From positions 558,001 to 622,000 of the forward strand of contig NZ_JAMXMY010000001.1 in NCBI RefSeq assembly GCF_024055795.1: a stretch of 64,000 nt of DNA, in the 5' to 3' direction. Positions 34,732-44,159 of this stretch are shown here, in pieces. Source of the DNA: Actinoallomurus purpureus. GTDB lineage: Bacteria; Actinomycetota; Actinomycetes; Streptosporangiales; Streptosporangiaceae. The notes beneath the pieces were generated by a model. The model saw nothing but the letters and a program-made list of their open reading frames with translations, did not search any database and was not told where the DNA came from. Position numbers and translations under genes: made by a program. Position 1 is the first letter of the stretch. The number at the start of each line of letters is the position of its first letter.

Positions 34732-36174
34732 TCAAGGTCTCGGCGTAGCCGCATTGCCGTTGTACGGCAGTTCAGCCTCGAACAGTGCGCCTCCGCCCGG
34801 CCGGGCGCGTACGACGAGTGATCCGCCGTGTCGCACCGTCACATCGCGCGCGATGGCGAGACCGAGCCCGGCGCCGCCGTCGTCGTCCGCGCGGCGCGCG
34901 GCATCGAGGCGTACGAACCTCTCGAAGATCCGCTCACGCTGATTCTCCGGTACGCCGTCCCCGTCGTCGGCGACCTGCAGGACGGCCATGCCGTCGCGGG
35001 CTCGTACCGACACCACCACCTCGGAGGCGGCGTGGCGTTGCGCGTTGTCGACCAGATTTCCCAGCACTCGGGCCAGTTGGCTTCGCGCCCCCTCCACGTT
35101 CAGATCCGCCAACGGCTCCAGCCTGACGGGGATCCGGTCGCCGACCCGCTGAGCGAGTTCCTCCTCCACCAGGTCGGCGAGGCTGATCTCCGACCTGGAG
35201 AGCGGTTGTTCTCCCGCGTCCAGCCTCGCCAGCAGGAGAAGGTCGGTCGTCAGCCGCTGCAGGCGCGCCACGTCCTCGGCGGCGGCCCCGACATCGAGCA
35301 GCGCTGGGTGGGAGGCGCCCACCTCGAGTTGCGTCCGCAGTGACGCGATGGGGTTTCTGAGCTCGTGGGAGGCGTCCGCCACGAATCGGCGCTGTCGTTC
35401 CACCGCCCCCTCCAGCGTCGCGAGCGTGGCGTTGGTCGTACGTGCCAACCGGGCGATCTCATCGCGTGACGCGGGTACTGGTACCCGGCGCGACAGGTCG
35501 GAGCTCGCGGTGATGGCGGCCATCTCCCGCCGAATGTTCTCGACCGGCCGCAGCGCCCGTCCGGTCACCAGCCATGTCGCGACGCCGACCACCGCCAGCA
35601 GCAATGGCAGCCCGATCAGCAACGACCCCTTTACCGCCCGCATCACACTGCGCTCGGTGGCCACCGGGGAGCCGACATTCACGATGATCGGTTCGCCGCC
35701 GGCGCCGGTGACCTCGTGCGCGGCCCAGCGATAATCTCCCGTCACCCCGTCGGCCCGGACGGTCTTCGGCGGGGCCGGTCGGCCCTGGGGTTCTGGCGTA
35801 AGGGACGGCGGATCGATGGTGACCGAGGGCAGCGGTACGGGCGTCGCCGTCGCCGCCGTCGCTGTGGGGAGCGCATCCTGGCCGACCGTGCCGACCGGTG
35901 TCAGATGGACGTTGGACGCCAGCACCCTGCCTCGCGAGTCCGTGATCTCAGTAGGGGTCGCCTCGTCCAGCCGAACCGCATCGGGAGGCGTCCCAGACGC
36001 GAGCGTCGTCGCGATGGAATGCGCCTCGATCCTTGCCTGCTCGTCGGCTTTCTTCCGCAGATCGGCCCGCAGCACCAGCAGCACGGCCATCCCGGTGATC
36101 ACCAAAGCGACCGCCACGACCGCGGTCGCTCCGGCGGCCGCCCGTAGCCGAACCGATCCCCGCGGTCTACGCAT
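34732..36174 (-). CDS. Sensor histidine kinase, OmpR-partner type
   Basis: A 480-residue membrane kinase. A first helix (residues about 12-33) is followed by a periplasmic sensor loop, a second helix, HAMP, the H-box VADASHELRNPIASLRTQL, and the ATPase boxes NLVDNAQRHA, DDGDGVP and GAGLGLAI. Its start overlaps the response-regulator stop by 8 bp. It probably senses an envelope condition. A gene for a small secreted protein is divergent from the operon. Confidence 0.93.
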   Translation of the reverse strand: MRRPRGSVRLRAAAGATAVVAVALVITGMAVLLVLRADLRKKADEQARIEAHSIATTLASGTPPDAVRLDEATPTEITDSRGRVLASNVHLTPVGTVGQDALPTATAATATPVPLPSVTIDPPSLTPEPQGRPAPPKTVRADGVTGDYRWAAHEVTGAGGEPIIVNVGSPVATERSVMRAVKGSLLIGLPLLLAVVGVATWLVTGRALRPVENIRREMAAITASSDLSRRVPVPASRDEIARLARTTNATLATLEGAVERQRRFVADASHELRNPIASLRTQLEVGASHPALLDVGAAAEDVARLQRLTTDLLLLARLDAGEQPLSRSEISLADLVEEELAQRVGDRIPVRLEPLADLNVEGARSQLARVLGNLVDNAQRHAASEVVVSVRARDGMAVLQVADDGDGVPENQRERIFERFVRLDAARRADDDGGAGLGLAIARDVTVRHGGSLVVRARPGGGALFEAELPYNGNAATPRP

Positions 36175-36835
36175 CGGTGATCACCCGGTAGCCCGCTCCG
36201 CGGACCGTCTCGATCACGCCGGCTCCCAGCTTGCGGCGCAGTCCGCTCACGTACACCTCGACGATGTTGGGATCGCCGTCGTACGAGAAGTCCCAGACAT
36301 GCTCCATGATCTCCACTTTCGAGACGACGTTTCCCGCGCTGAGCGCGAGTTGTTCCAGTACGGAGAACTGCTTGGTGGACAGCCGGACCTCATCCTCGCC
36401 CAGCCGTACCTTGCGGGCGCTGCGGTCGATGATCAGATTCCCGACCCGCACGACCGGCGATGCGCTCTGCCCGGCCCGGCGCAGCAGAGCCCGTATCCGC
36501 GCCAGCAGCACCATGTAGGAAAACGGCTTGGTCAGATAGTCGTCCGCACCGCTGTCCAGGCCCTCGGCCTCGTCGTACTCTCCGTCTTTCGCCGTGAGCA
36601 TCAAGACCGGCACATCGTTGCCTGAGCGCCGCAAGGCCTCGCACAGGTGATAGCCGTTCATCCCGGGAAGGTTGATGTCGAGGATGATCAGGTCGTAGGG
36701 CACTTCGCCCGCGAGGTGCAGGCCATCCCTGCCGTCATGCGCGACATCAACGGCGAAGCCCTCAGCTCTGAGTCCCCTCGCCAGCGAAACCGCAAGCCGC
36801 CTTTCGTCCTCCACGATCAGCAAGCGCATTGCCAC
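36167..36835 (-). CDS. OmpR/PhoP-type response regulator
   Basis: A 222-residue regulator with receiver LLIVEDERRLAVSLARGL, phosphoacceptor Asp in LIILDINLPGMNG, Lys in YLTKPF, and a winged helix ending VETVRGAGYRVIT-like IETVRGAGYRV. It pairs with the kinase encoded by the overlapping next gene. The upstream palindrome and CTTCAG repeats at 36849-36889 are probable binding sites, giving autoregulation and control of the divergent secreted protein. Confidence 0.94.
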   Translation of the reverse strand: MAMRLLIVEDERRLAVSLARGLRAEGFAVDVAHDGRDGLHLAGEVPYDLIILDINLPGMNGYHLCEALRRSGNDVPVLMLTAKDGEYDEAEGLDSGADDYLTKPFSYMVLLARIRALLRRAGQSASPVVRVGNLIIDRSARKVRLGEDEVRLSTKQFSVLEQLALSAGNVVSKVEIMEHVWDFSYDGDPNIVEVYVSGLRRKLGAGVIETVRGAGYRVITDA

Positions 36836-36848
36836 AGTCTCACCTATG

Positions 36849-36889
36849 TCACCTGAAGAGTTCTTCAGGTGACTTCAGCCTGCCTTCAG
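36849..36889. promoter_or_regulatory. Palindrome and CTTCAG repeats between the two-component operon and a secreted protein gene
   Basis: TCACCTGAAGA and TCTTCAGGTGA are perfect 11-bp arms with a 2-bp spacer (36849-36872). CTTCAG recurs at 36863, 36873 and 36884, about one helical turn apart, the usual spacing of OmpR/PhoP-family sites. The divergent position suggests one site array controls both directions. Confidence 0.72.
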
Positions 36890-36943
36890 CCGCGTTCTGC
36901 GAGCTTCTGTCCCGAAGCGACCACGCGACAGAAGGGAAACGCA

Positions 36944-37375
36944 GTGAAGCGCACTCTCATCCTCGGTGGCTTGACGGCCATCACCTCGGCGGCTCTGATC
37001 GGCGGCACGGCCTCGGCCTTCGCCGACACCGGCAACGCCGGTCGGGCGCACACGACGACTTGCGACGGCGGCTCGTGGCTGATTCCGGCCGGTCCGGGGA
37101 AGACCACGACGCCTCCGGGGAAGACCACGACGCCTCCGGGCCGCCCGGGGAAGACCACGACGGGTTCGGGGCTGACTCCGTTCGGTCCGGGGAAGACCGT
37201 GACGGGTCCGGTGACGGTCGTGGACGGTTCGGGGCTGACTCCGTGCTGCCTGGTGCTGACCCCGGCCGACCCGGTGCTGACTCCCGCGAAGGGGAAGCCC
37301 TCCCACGTTCGCTGGGGCCACGCGCACCCTGTCGCGAAGCCGGTGCCGGGCGACAACTGCGGAAACACCCGCTGA
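36944..37375 (+). CDS. Small secreted Pro/Thr/Gly-rich repeat protein
   Basis: A 143-residue protein of no known family. MKRTLILGGLTAITSAALIGGTASAFA is a Sec signal with AFA cleavage (described in parts: KRTLILGG, then hydrophobic core). The mature part has repeats PGKTTTPPGKTTTPPG and GLTPFGPGKTVTG. Three Cys are spread in the mature chain. GTG 36944 has GAAGGGA upstream. It is divergent from the OmpR two-component operon and probably its target. Confidence 0.78.
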   Translation: MKRTLILGGLTAITSAALIGGTASAFADTGNAGRAHTTTCDGGSWLIPAGPGKTTTPPGKTTTPPGRPGKTTTGSGLTPFGPGKTVTGPVTVVDGSGLTPCCLVLTPADPVLTPAKGKPSHVRWGHAHPVAKPVPGDNCGNTR

Positions 37376-37386
37376 GTGGTTCGAAC

Positions 37387-37418
37387 CGCCGGGGCCGCGC
37401 GTCTGCGCGGCCCCGGCG
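37387..37418. terminator. Strong GC-rich bidirectional hairpin
   Basis: CGCCGGGGCCGCGC and GCGCGGCCCCGGCG are perfect 14-bp arms with a 4-base loop, between the convergent secreted-protein and beta-helix genes. There is no T-run. Confidence 0.7.
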
Positions 37419-37457
37419 GGCCCTTCTCGGCACCTCCAGCTCTGGGGCTAAGGGCTA

Positions 37458-40421
37458 TCAGGGTGTCGGGTTGTCGATCTCAAAGCCGTCGAAGGTGGCG
37501 TACTGTCCGGAGAGCTTGGTCACGACGATCTTGTGGACGCCCGCCGAGAGCGTGGGGCTGGTGTAGACGGCGACGTCGGCGTGACGTGTGCCGTCAGCGG
37601 GCACCGTGTTGACGACGGTCGGGGTTTCCCCGTCGATGGACACGCTGATCTCGCCTTGGTCGGTGTACTGCTCGCCGAACACCTTGATTCCGGTTCCGAT
37701 GAACGTGAACGTGAGGTTGCTGCCGTTGGTCACCGCGTAGTGGAGGTCGTCGTTGTGGTCCCCGAGGCCTCGGCCGCCCGAGTAGTCCCAGGCGCTGTAG
37801 GTGATCGATGGGTCGGTGTCGTCGATCCGTGATGCGGCCGGCGGTGTTCCGATGTAGACAGTGACGCCTGCTGACGGTTTTGATGTGGCTCCGTCCTTGC
37901 CGGACTGCGTGGCGGTCAGCGTGTGCTGGCCCTCTGAGGAACTGGTGAGAGCGCAGGCCCACGTGCCGTCAGCGCCGGTCACTGCAGTACAGCCGGTCTT
38001 GTCCACGTTGTCGCCGGCCGCGACGGTGTCGCCGGGCACTCCGGTTCCGCTCACCGTGTAGGTGTGGGGCAAGCCGGTGGTGCCGTTCTTGGGGGCGGTG
38101 ATCACCGGCCTGGGCACGTACGTGCCGACGCTGACGTCGGTGCCGTCCGCTCCCGACGGCACTGTCGCGATCAGGAACCCGGAGGAGACCGACCGCACAT
38201 CGGTCGCGCGCTGGTCACCGAAGAACACCGGGGTGCTCGGCGAGAAGTTCGCGCCGGCGATGAGCACATGCTCGGTCGTGGATCCAGTGGTGACCGGGGC
38301 GGGCGCGGAGACATAGCTCGCTTCGGCTCGCCCGCCTGCCAGTGACTGGTACTGGCTGGTCAGTCCCGCGTTGGCGAGCATCGATTCCGGGATGTCGCCC
38401 GGGCGCGGCGATGCGGGGACCGTGGTGTTGTCGCTGATGTGTGAGTCGACTGGCGAATTGCAGAAGTAGCTGCCTGGATTGTCGGAGAAGAAGTTGCCGG
38501 TGACCCAGAAGTGGCCGGTGGCCGAGCAGCCGCCCTGCGCGCCCAGGGAGGTCAGCGGGTGGAACTCCACGTTGCCGCTGAAGGAGATCCATTCCGAACC
38601 CGCGTCGTCGTAGAACGCGTTGAATCTGGAGCCATCGTTGTACACGACATTGCCGGTGACGTGCAGGCCGTGGGCGAGCGTCGCCTCCGCGTCGATCGTG
38701 CCGTCGGTCTTGTAGACGTACTGCGCCTGGTGGCCTTCCATGTAGACCGCCCCGCCGTCGTCGAGTACCTGCATGACGTTGAAGATCAGGTTGTTGCTGA
38801 TCGTGTTGTCGGCGTTGACGTTGGTCGAGTTCTGTGGGTGGTCGGCGTCATCGACGTGGCCCTGGATGACGCCCGCGGTGATGCCGGTGTACGGCAGGTC
38901 GTAGAGGTCGTTGTGGGTGATCGTGGTGTGCTGGCTGAACAGCAGTGTGATTCCACAGGCCGAGCGGTAGTCGGTGCCGACGTCATGAATCACGTTGTTC
39001 GCGACCGTGGTGTGGTTCAGGATCTCGTTCTGCCCGACCGGGTCCGCCGCGACCGCCTTCGGGTCGGGGGTGCAGCCGGCCTTGATCACCGAAGCCGGCG
39101 TGGTCGTGGGAGTCGGATCGTAGGTGCAGCCGAGCAGCAGCGCGGTTGAGGCGATCTGGGTGAACTCGTTTCCTTCGATGAGGTTGTCCGAGCCGCCGTA
39201 CATGAAGCTCAGGCCGGCACCGCCGAGGTCGACGAATCGGTTGCCGGTGATCGTGACGTGGCTGGACGCGGTGAAGGCGACGTTGGCCCTGGGTTGAGTG
39301 AGCGCGCCCCACGGGCAACTGCCGGGGGGTGTGGAGAAGGTGCACAGACCCTGGTTGTTCGCGCCGGTCCTGTGCAGGTTGCTCTGTACGTCGGCGAATC
39401 CCGCGGTGGAGGACGGATCGTTCCAGGTGGCACCGGAGAATTGGAGGCCCGCGAAGGTGATGTCGTGCAAGGGCTTGGTGAGGCTCCCGGCGCCTTGCAG
39501 CAGTGTTTCCAACCGAGGCAGCTCGACGTCCAGGCTCGCCATCTGCTGACCGCTCTTGGGCGCGTAGTAGAGCATGTTCTCGGCACTGTCGAGGAACCAC
39601 TGTCCGGTCCGGAGCAGCCCGTGGGCGTTCTGGATCGTCGAGGGCATCTGCGAGGTGGACATCGACGGCAGGCCGCCGGTGCCCTGGCTGAACGGGGCGC
39701 TATCAGTGACGTTGGTCCAGCAGGGCTGATCCATGATCAGCGTGCTGCCGGACATACGTGCGACCCCGCACTTCGAGTCCGTCCACGCCCCGTTGCCACC
39801 GGGGTAGTCGAACTCGACCTGTGCCAGCTGCGCGGGTGTGAGCTCGGCGAACCAGCCCCGTGCCGCGGCGTCCTTCGACAGGTCGTACCCGGCGGCCGAG
39901 CCGACCCAGCCGTCGGCGAAGTGCAGGGCCGCCGGCGTGGCCTGCGCGATGGGCGCTTCCGCGCCGTCGACGTAGAGCTGCCGGCTGAAGCTGTGAGGGG
40001 GCACCCTCGCCGACCACACGCCGGTGCTGCCGACCTGGGCCCAGCCGGTGACCCCGGTGGCGCCGGAGATCACCGGGTGCGCGCCCGGCGCTGCCTGCCA
40101 TACGACCGGGTGACCGGCGCTGCCGGAGTCGGCCGTACCGAACTCCCACGGTTCGCTCAACCGGTATGTGCCATCGCGGAGCTCGACCGTGACGTCCGCC
40201 GGCTCAGCGCCCTGCTCGATCTTGCGCACCGCAGCCTGCGCCGTGGCCGGCGAGCACGGATTACTCGACGTACACGCCGCGCCGTGGCCATCGGGTGCCG
40301 CCCACAGCACCGATCGCGTCGCCGCCTGTGCGGGACCCGCCGACCAGGCGAACACCCCCGCACCGGCCAAGCCGAGCACGATGGAGACGAAAACCTTGCA
40401 CGCTGACACCAACCACTTCAT
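37458..40421 (-). CDS. Large secreted parallel beta-helix protein with Ig/TIG-like and C-terminal beta-sandwich domains
   Basis: A 987-residue exported protein. The signal peptide ends AWSAGPAQA. Residues about 40-600 have right-handed beta-helix repeats with NNVIHDVG, THNDLYDLPYTGI, DNTISNNLIFNV and TGNVVYNDGS, as in polysaccharide lyases and glycosidases. Then come a TIG-like segment, a Ig-like repeat (YTVSGTGVPGDTV), and a C-terminal carbohydrate-binding-like domain ending DGFEID. ATG 40421 has GGAG upstream; the longer frame is not convincing. It is divergent from a GH92 mannosidase, so a shared glycan target is likely. Confidence 0.82.
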   Translation of the reverse strand: MKWLVSACKVFVSIVLGLAGAGVFAWSAGPAQAATRSVLWAAPDGHGAACTSSNPCSPATAQAAVRKIEQGAEPADVTVELRDGTYRLSEPWEFGTADSGSAGHPVVWQAAPGAHPVISGATGVTGWAQVGSTGVWSARVPPHSFSRQLYVDGAEAPIAQATPAALHFADGWVGSAAGYDLSKDAAARGWFAELTPAQLAQVEFDYPGGNGAWTDSKCGVARMSGSTLIMDQPCWTNVTDSAPFSQGTGGLPSMSTSQMPSTIQNAHGLLRTGQWFLDSAENMLYYAPKSGQQMASLDVELPRLETLLQGAGSLTKPLHDITFAGLQFSGATWNDPSSTAGFADVQSNLHRTGANNQGLCTFSTPPGSCPWGALTQPRANVAFTASSHVTITGNRFVDLGGAGLSFMYGGSDNLIEGNEFTQIASTALLLGCTYDPTPTTTPASVIKAGCTPDPKAVAADPVGQNEILNHTTVANNVIHDVGTDYRSACGITLLFSQHTTITHNDLYDLPYTGITAGVIQGHVDDADHPQNSTNVNADNTISNNLIFNVMQVLDDGGAVYMEGHQAQYVYKTDGTIDAEATLAHGLHVTGNVVYNDGSRFNAFYDDAGSEWISFSGNVEFHPLTSLGAQGGCSATGHFWVTGNFFSDNPGSYFCNSPVDSHISDNTTVPASPRPGDIPESMLANAGLTSQYQSLAGGRAEASYVSAPAPVTTGSTTEHVLIAGANFSPSTPVFFGDQRATDVRSVSSGFLIATVPSGADGTDVSVGTYVPRPVITAPKNGTTGLPHTYTVSGTGVPGDTVAAGDNVDKTGCTAVTGADGTWACALTSSSEGQHTLTATQSGKDGATSKPSAGVTVYIGTPPAASRIDDTDPSITYSAWDYSGGRGLGDHNDDLHYAVTNGSNLTFTFIGTGIKVFGEQYTDQGEISVSIDGETPTVVNTVPADGTRHADVAVYTSPTLSAGVHKIVVTKLSGQYATFDGFEIDNPTP

Positions 40422-40811
40422 GACCGCTCCGGAACCGTTGCCGACGGGTCCCACCCGCAGGGCAATACATCGGATGAATGTGACATCACTGTTCTCGGTC
40501 ATCTGCGTGTTGGGATCACGAACGGCACGTGGTCGCACGACAGAAATCACGCGGCAGGCCATCCCGTGAGGCGCGTGGTCTTTGTGCGCAGCGCGTAGTC
40601 TGCCTCGCCAGTTCGATCGATAAGGGGACCGAACCTGGCATCTCCTTCGTCACGGATGGTTGTTGATCGGCGAAGACGGCGTGACGAATGGTCGGTGGTC
40701 TGCACATCGGTGCCGCCTTTGTCTACCTCTCTGGCCGGTTTAGGACGCCCGGTATGTCATTAAGTGCACCGGGTTGACCTTCTTCTGGGTGAGGGTTCAC
40801 GATGCCTTGGA
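40422..40811. other. Divergent spacer between the beta-helix and GH92 genes
   Basis: Most of a 434-bp spacer. I see no gene. It should hold promoters for both secreted enzymes; the only clear operator is at 40812-40825. Confidence 0.45.
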
Positions 40812-40825
40812 TGACAACGTTGTCA
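40812..40825. promoter_or_regulatory. LacI-type operator upstream of the GH92 gene
   Basis: TGACAACGTTGTCA is a perfect 14-bp palindrome with the central CG typical of LacI-family sites. It lies 31 bases before the GH92 start. A second half, TTGTCA, follows at once. No LacI gene is visible in the window. Confidence 0.68.
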
Positions 40826-40855
40826 GTTGTCAACGATCTCCCGAGAGGAGACGCG

Positions 40856-43800
40856 ATGAGGAGACCGGCGGCGCTCCTGGCGACTGCCGTGGCACTGGTC
40901 ACGGTGGCGTCCATCGGCAGCGGCCCTCCCGCCATGGCGCAGGTCCCGCACCCTTCGCCCAGTCTTGGATCCCAGCTCGGCAACGCTCGTACGGCCACCT
41001 GCGTCAAGGGGCCCGGCGGACGTCTGACCAACTGTCCGAAACCCCTCGCGGCCAAGGCACTGCCGAAGGCCGCCCGTGACACCTCCACCCTCGCGTCCGT
41101 GAGCGACCCCGCCTCACTCGTCGACACGCGTACCTGGACGACCGGCGGCGGCAACACCTTCCCTGGCGCCGACGTGCCGTATGGCATGGTCCAGTGGAGC
41201 CCCGACACGATGCCGCACCGGAACGCGGGCGGCGGCTACAACTACGGTGACGAGCAGCTCACCGGCTACAGCCTGACGCACGTCAGCGGCCCTGGTTGCG
41301 GCGCGGCTGGGGACATGCCGATCCTGCCGATCACCGGCGACCTGCCCAGCGGCAATGTGAACGACGCCACGACGTCGTTCACCAACGCCGGCGAGGTCGC
41401 CCAGGCGGGCTACTACTCGGCGCAGAGCAACCTTCCCGACACCATCACCTCGCAGTTCACCGAGACCCCGCACAGCGCGATGGGCCGGTTCACCTTCCCC
41501 TCCACCAACCAGGCGGGCTTCCTCGTCAAACTGAAGGACAGCCAGAACGGCGACTCCGCCTCCAGCGCCCAGATCGTTGGGAACAACGAGATCAAGGGCT
41601 CGGACACGAGCGGTGGCTTCTGCGGCGACTCCGCCCAGTACACCCTCTACTACGACATCATCTTCGACCGGCCCTTCACCGCGTCCAAGGTCATCACCGG
41701 GTCGGACTCGAGCCTCGACGCCGTGTCGGTCACCTTCGACACGACGGAGAACGCGACCGTACAGGCGAAGGTCGGCATCTCGTACGTGAGCACCGACAAC
41801 GCGAACCTCAACTGGCGCACCGAGAACCCGGGCTGGAACTTCGACCAGGTCAAGAGGGCCGCCCAGGCGTCGTGGAACAGCCTGCTCGGCCGGATCAACG
41901 TCTCCGGCGGCACGTACGCCACGACGCAGGAGTTCTACAGCCTGCTCTACAAGGACTTCATCCAGCCGAACATCACGAGCGACGTGAACGGCCAGTTCAT
42001 GGGCTCGGACGTCAAGGTGCACTCGGTCACCGGCAAGCAGAAACAGCAGTACGGCATGTACTCGGGCTGGGACACGTATCACTCGCTCGCTCAGTTGCAG
42101 GCGATGTTGACGCCCAAGGAGGCCGGCGACCAGGCGCAGTCCCAGGTCAACTACTACGCCGAGAACGGCATCATCCAGCAGTGGGGCTACCTGCACCTGG
42201 ACAACTGGGTGATGGCGGGCGACCCGGGCACCGCGATCGTCGCCGACTACTACGCGTTCGGGGCCAAGGACTTCGACACGAAGACCGCGCTGGCCTCGAT
42301 GCTGAAGCAGGCGACGACGGTCAACGACGTACGCCCGGGTACGGCGCTGGAGGAGAAGTACGGCTACCTGCCCGAGGACGGCAAGTACGGCTGCTGCAAC
42401 CCGCACAGCCAGGTCTCCTCGCTGCTGGAGTACGACAACGCCGACTTCGCGCTGTCGCGCTTCGCCGCGGCCCTCGGCGACTCGGCGAACGCCAAGAAGC
42501 TGGAGGACCGGGCGAACAACTGGGTGAACGTCTTCAACACCTCCACCGGACTCCTGACGCCTCGTCTGCAGAGCGGCGCGTTCCTCTCCGGCATCGCGCC
42601 GTCGACGGGCAGCCACTACATCGAGGGGACCGCGGAGGAGTACCTGTGGGACGTCCCGAACAACTACGCGGGTCTGTTCTCGCTGCTCGGCGGCAATGCC
42701 AAGGTCAAGCCGGCGCTGCGGAAGTTCCTGTCCCGCCCGGACGGCTATGGCGAGTACGCCCAGCTGTCGAATGAGTTCGGCTCGGGCGAGGAATACGCGC
42801 CGGACTACGCCGGCGACCCGGCCGGTACCCAGCAGGCCGTCAACACCCTGCGGTACGGGCTCTACCTGCCCGGCCCGTCGGGCCTGCCCGACAACGACGA
42901 CCTCGGGGCCAACAGCTCCGCGTTCGTCTGGGCGATGCTTGGAATGTTCCCGGAGAACCCGGGCAGCGACACACTGGTCTTCGGCAGCCCTGGCTTCCCA
43001 CACGCGACGATCACGCTGCCGAGCGGCAAGACCATCAAGATCAACGCTCCGGGAGCTTCGGCGTCCACGTACTACGTGAAGTCCCAGAAGATCAACGGCC
43101 GGCCCAACAGCAAGCTGTCCGTGCCGTTCTCGACCCTCGCCAAGGGCTCGACGGTGGACTGGACGATGAGCTCCTCAGAGACCTCGTGGGGCACGGGCGC
43201 GGAGAACGCCCCGCCGTCGTACGGCCCGACGTTCCCCGCCACCGGCGCGGCGAGCCCATCGTCGCTGATCATGCAACCGGGCGAGTCCGGGAAGACCACG
43301 TTGACGGTGCGGTCCTCGGGCCCGTCGGACCAGGCGGTGACGTGGCAGGCCACGGCCTCGCCGGGGATCACGGTCACTCCGTCCTCGGGAACCTTGAACG
43401 TCCCGGCCGGCGGCAGCGCCTCGGTGGACATCACGGTCAAGGCGGGTGACACGGACGGGAACTACCCGGTGCAGTTCTCCTTGACCAGTCCGCAGGGCCG
43501 CATCCTGCCGGCGGCGCTGTCGGTAATCGTCGCTAAGCCGGGCGATCTGGCGCCGTTCGCCGACAACACCGGCATCAGCGACGACAGTGCCCCGTCTTCG
43601 GCGAACTACGACGGAGGGGGCTGGAGCTACTCTGAGCAGGCGCTGACGGCGGCGGGCCTGGCACCGGGCGCGTCGGTGTCGTCGGGCGGGATCACCTACA
43701 CCTGGCCCAACGTCCCGGCCGGACAGCCGGACAACGTCACGGCCGGGGGCCAGACCATCCCGATCACGGCCCCAGCGGGTGCCACGAAACTGGGCTTCCT

Positions 43801-44116
43801 GGGCAGCGCGTACAACGCGGGCGAGGAAGGCTCGTCGGGCACGGCCACGATCACCTACACGGACGGGTCGACGTCGACGGCCTCACTCGGGTTCAGCGAC
43901 TGGACCCTGGCCGGTGGCGGAGGCACGCCCCAGTTCGGCAACGTGATTGCGGCCGCCACTCCGTACCGCAACCACACGAGTGGAAAGGACAACGTGAAGA
44001 CGTACGTCTTCTCCCAGACCCTGCCCATCTCCAGCGGCAAGACGGTTCAGAGCGTGACATTGCCGTCGTCGCTCAGCCGAGGCTCGATCGGCATCTTCGC
44101 CATCGCAGGCGGCTGA
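40856..44116 (+). CDS. Secreted GH92 alpha-mannosidase
   Basis: A 1086-residue exported enzyme. A Sec signal ends PPAMAQ. LVDTRTWTTGGGNTFPGA, VPYGMVQWSPDT and LTGYSLTHVSGPGCGAAGD are GH92 hallmarks, and the catalytic (alpha/alpha)6 barrel runs to about residue 800 (DLGANSSAFVWAMLGMFP). A C-terminal NEW3-like beta domain (LTVRSSGPSDQAVTWQA) and a further beta-sandwich follow. The family cleaves alpha-mannose from glycans with calcium. ATG 40856 has GAGAGGAG upstream. LacI-like control is suggested by 40812-40825. Confidence 0.92.
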   Translation: MRRPAALLATAVALVTVASIGSGPPAMAQVPHPSPSLGSQLGNARTATCVKGPGGRLTNCPKPLAAKALPKAARDTSTLASVSDPASLVDTRTWTTGGGNTFPGADVPYGMVQWSPDTMPHRNAGGGYNYGDEQLTGYSLTHVSGPGCGAAGDMPILPITGDLPSGNVNDATTSFTNAGEVAQAGYYSAQSNLPDTITSQFTETPHSAMGRFTFPSTNQAGFLVKLKDSQNGDSASSAQIVGNNEIKGSDTSGGFCGDSAQYTLYYDIIFDRPFTASKVITGSDSSLDAVSVTFDTTENATVQAKVGISYVSTDNANLNWRTENPGWNFDQVKRAAQASWNSLLGRINVSGGTYATTQEFYSLLYKDFIQPNITSDVNGQFMGSDVKVHSVTGKQKQQYGMYSGWDTYHSLAQLQAMLTPKEAGDQAQSQVNYYAENGIIQQWGYLHLDNWVMAGDPGTAIVADYYAFGAKDFDTKTALASMLKQATTVNDVRPGTALEEKYGYLPEDGKYGCCNPHSQVSSLLEYDNADFALSRFAAALGDSANAKKLEDRANNWVNVFNTSTGLLTPRLQSGAFLSGIAPSTGSHYIEGTAEEYLWDVPNNYAGLFSLLGGNAKVKPALRKFLSRPDGYGEYAQLSNEFGSGEEYAPDYAGDPAGTQQAVNTLRYGLYLPGPSGLPDNDDLGANSSAFVWAMLGMFPENPGSDTLVFGSPGFPHATITLPSGKTIKINAPGASASTYYVKSQKINGRPNSKLSVPFSTLAKGSTVDWTMSSSETSWGTGAENAPPSYGPTFPATGAASPSSLIMQPGESGKTTLTVRSSGPSDQAVTWQATASPGITVTPSSGTLNVPAGGSASVDITVKAGDTDGNYPVQFSLTSPQGRILPAALSVIVAKPGDLAPFADNTGISDDSAPSSANYDGGGWSYSEQALTAAGLAPGASVSSGGITYTWPNVPAGQPDNVTAGGQTIPITAPAGATKLGFLGSAYNAGEEGSSGTATITYTDGSTSTASLGFSDWTLAGGGGTPQFGNVIAAATPYRNHTSGKDNVKTYVFSQTLPISSGKTVQSVTLPSSLSRGSIGIFAIAGG

Positions 44117-44128
44117 CACAGTGATCGC

Positions 44129-44159
44129 AGAGGCCGGGGTCGTCACGGCCCCGGCCTCT
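44129..44159. terminator. Bidirectional hairpin terminator
   Basis: AGAGGCCGGGG and CCCCGGCCTCT are perfect 11-bp arms around a 9-base loop, between the convergent GH92 gene and a small minus-strand membrane gene whose stop lies in the loop. Confidence 0.65.

Noticed and set aside
37458-40421. Possible CRISPR or repeat array in repetitive beta-helix gene
   Set aside because: Repeats are at protein level only, with no regular DNA spacers.
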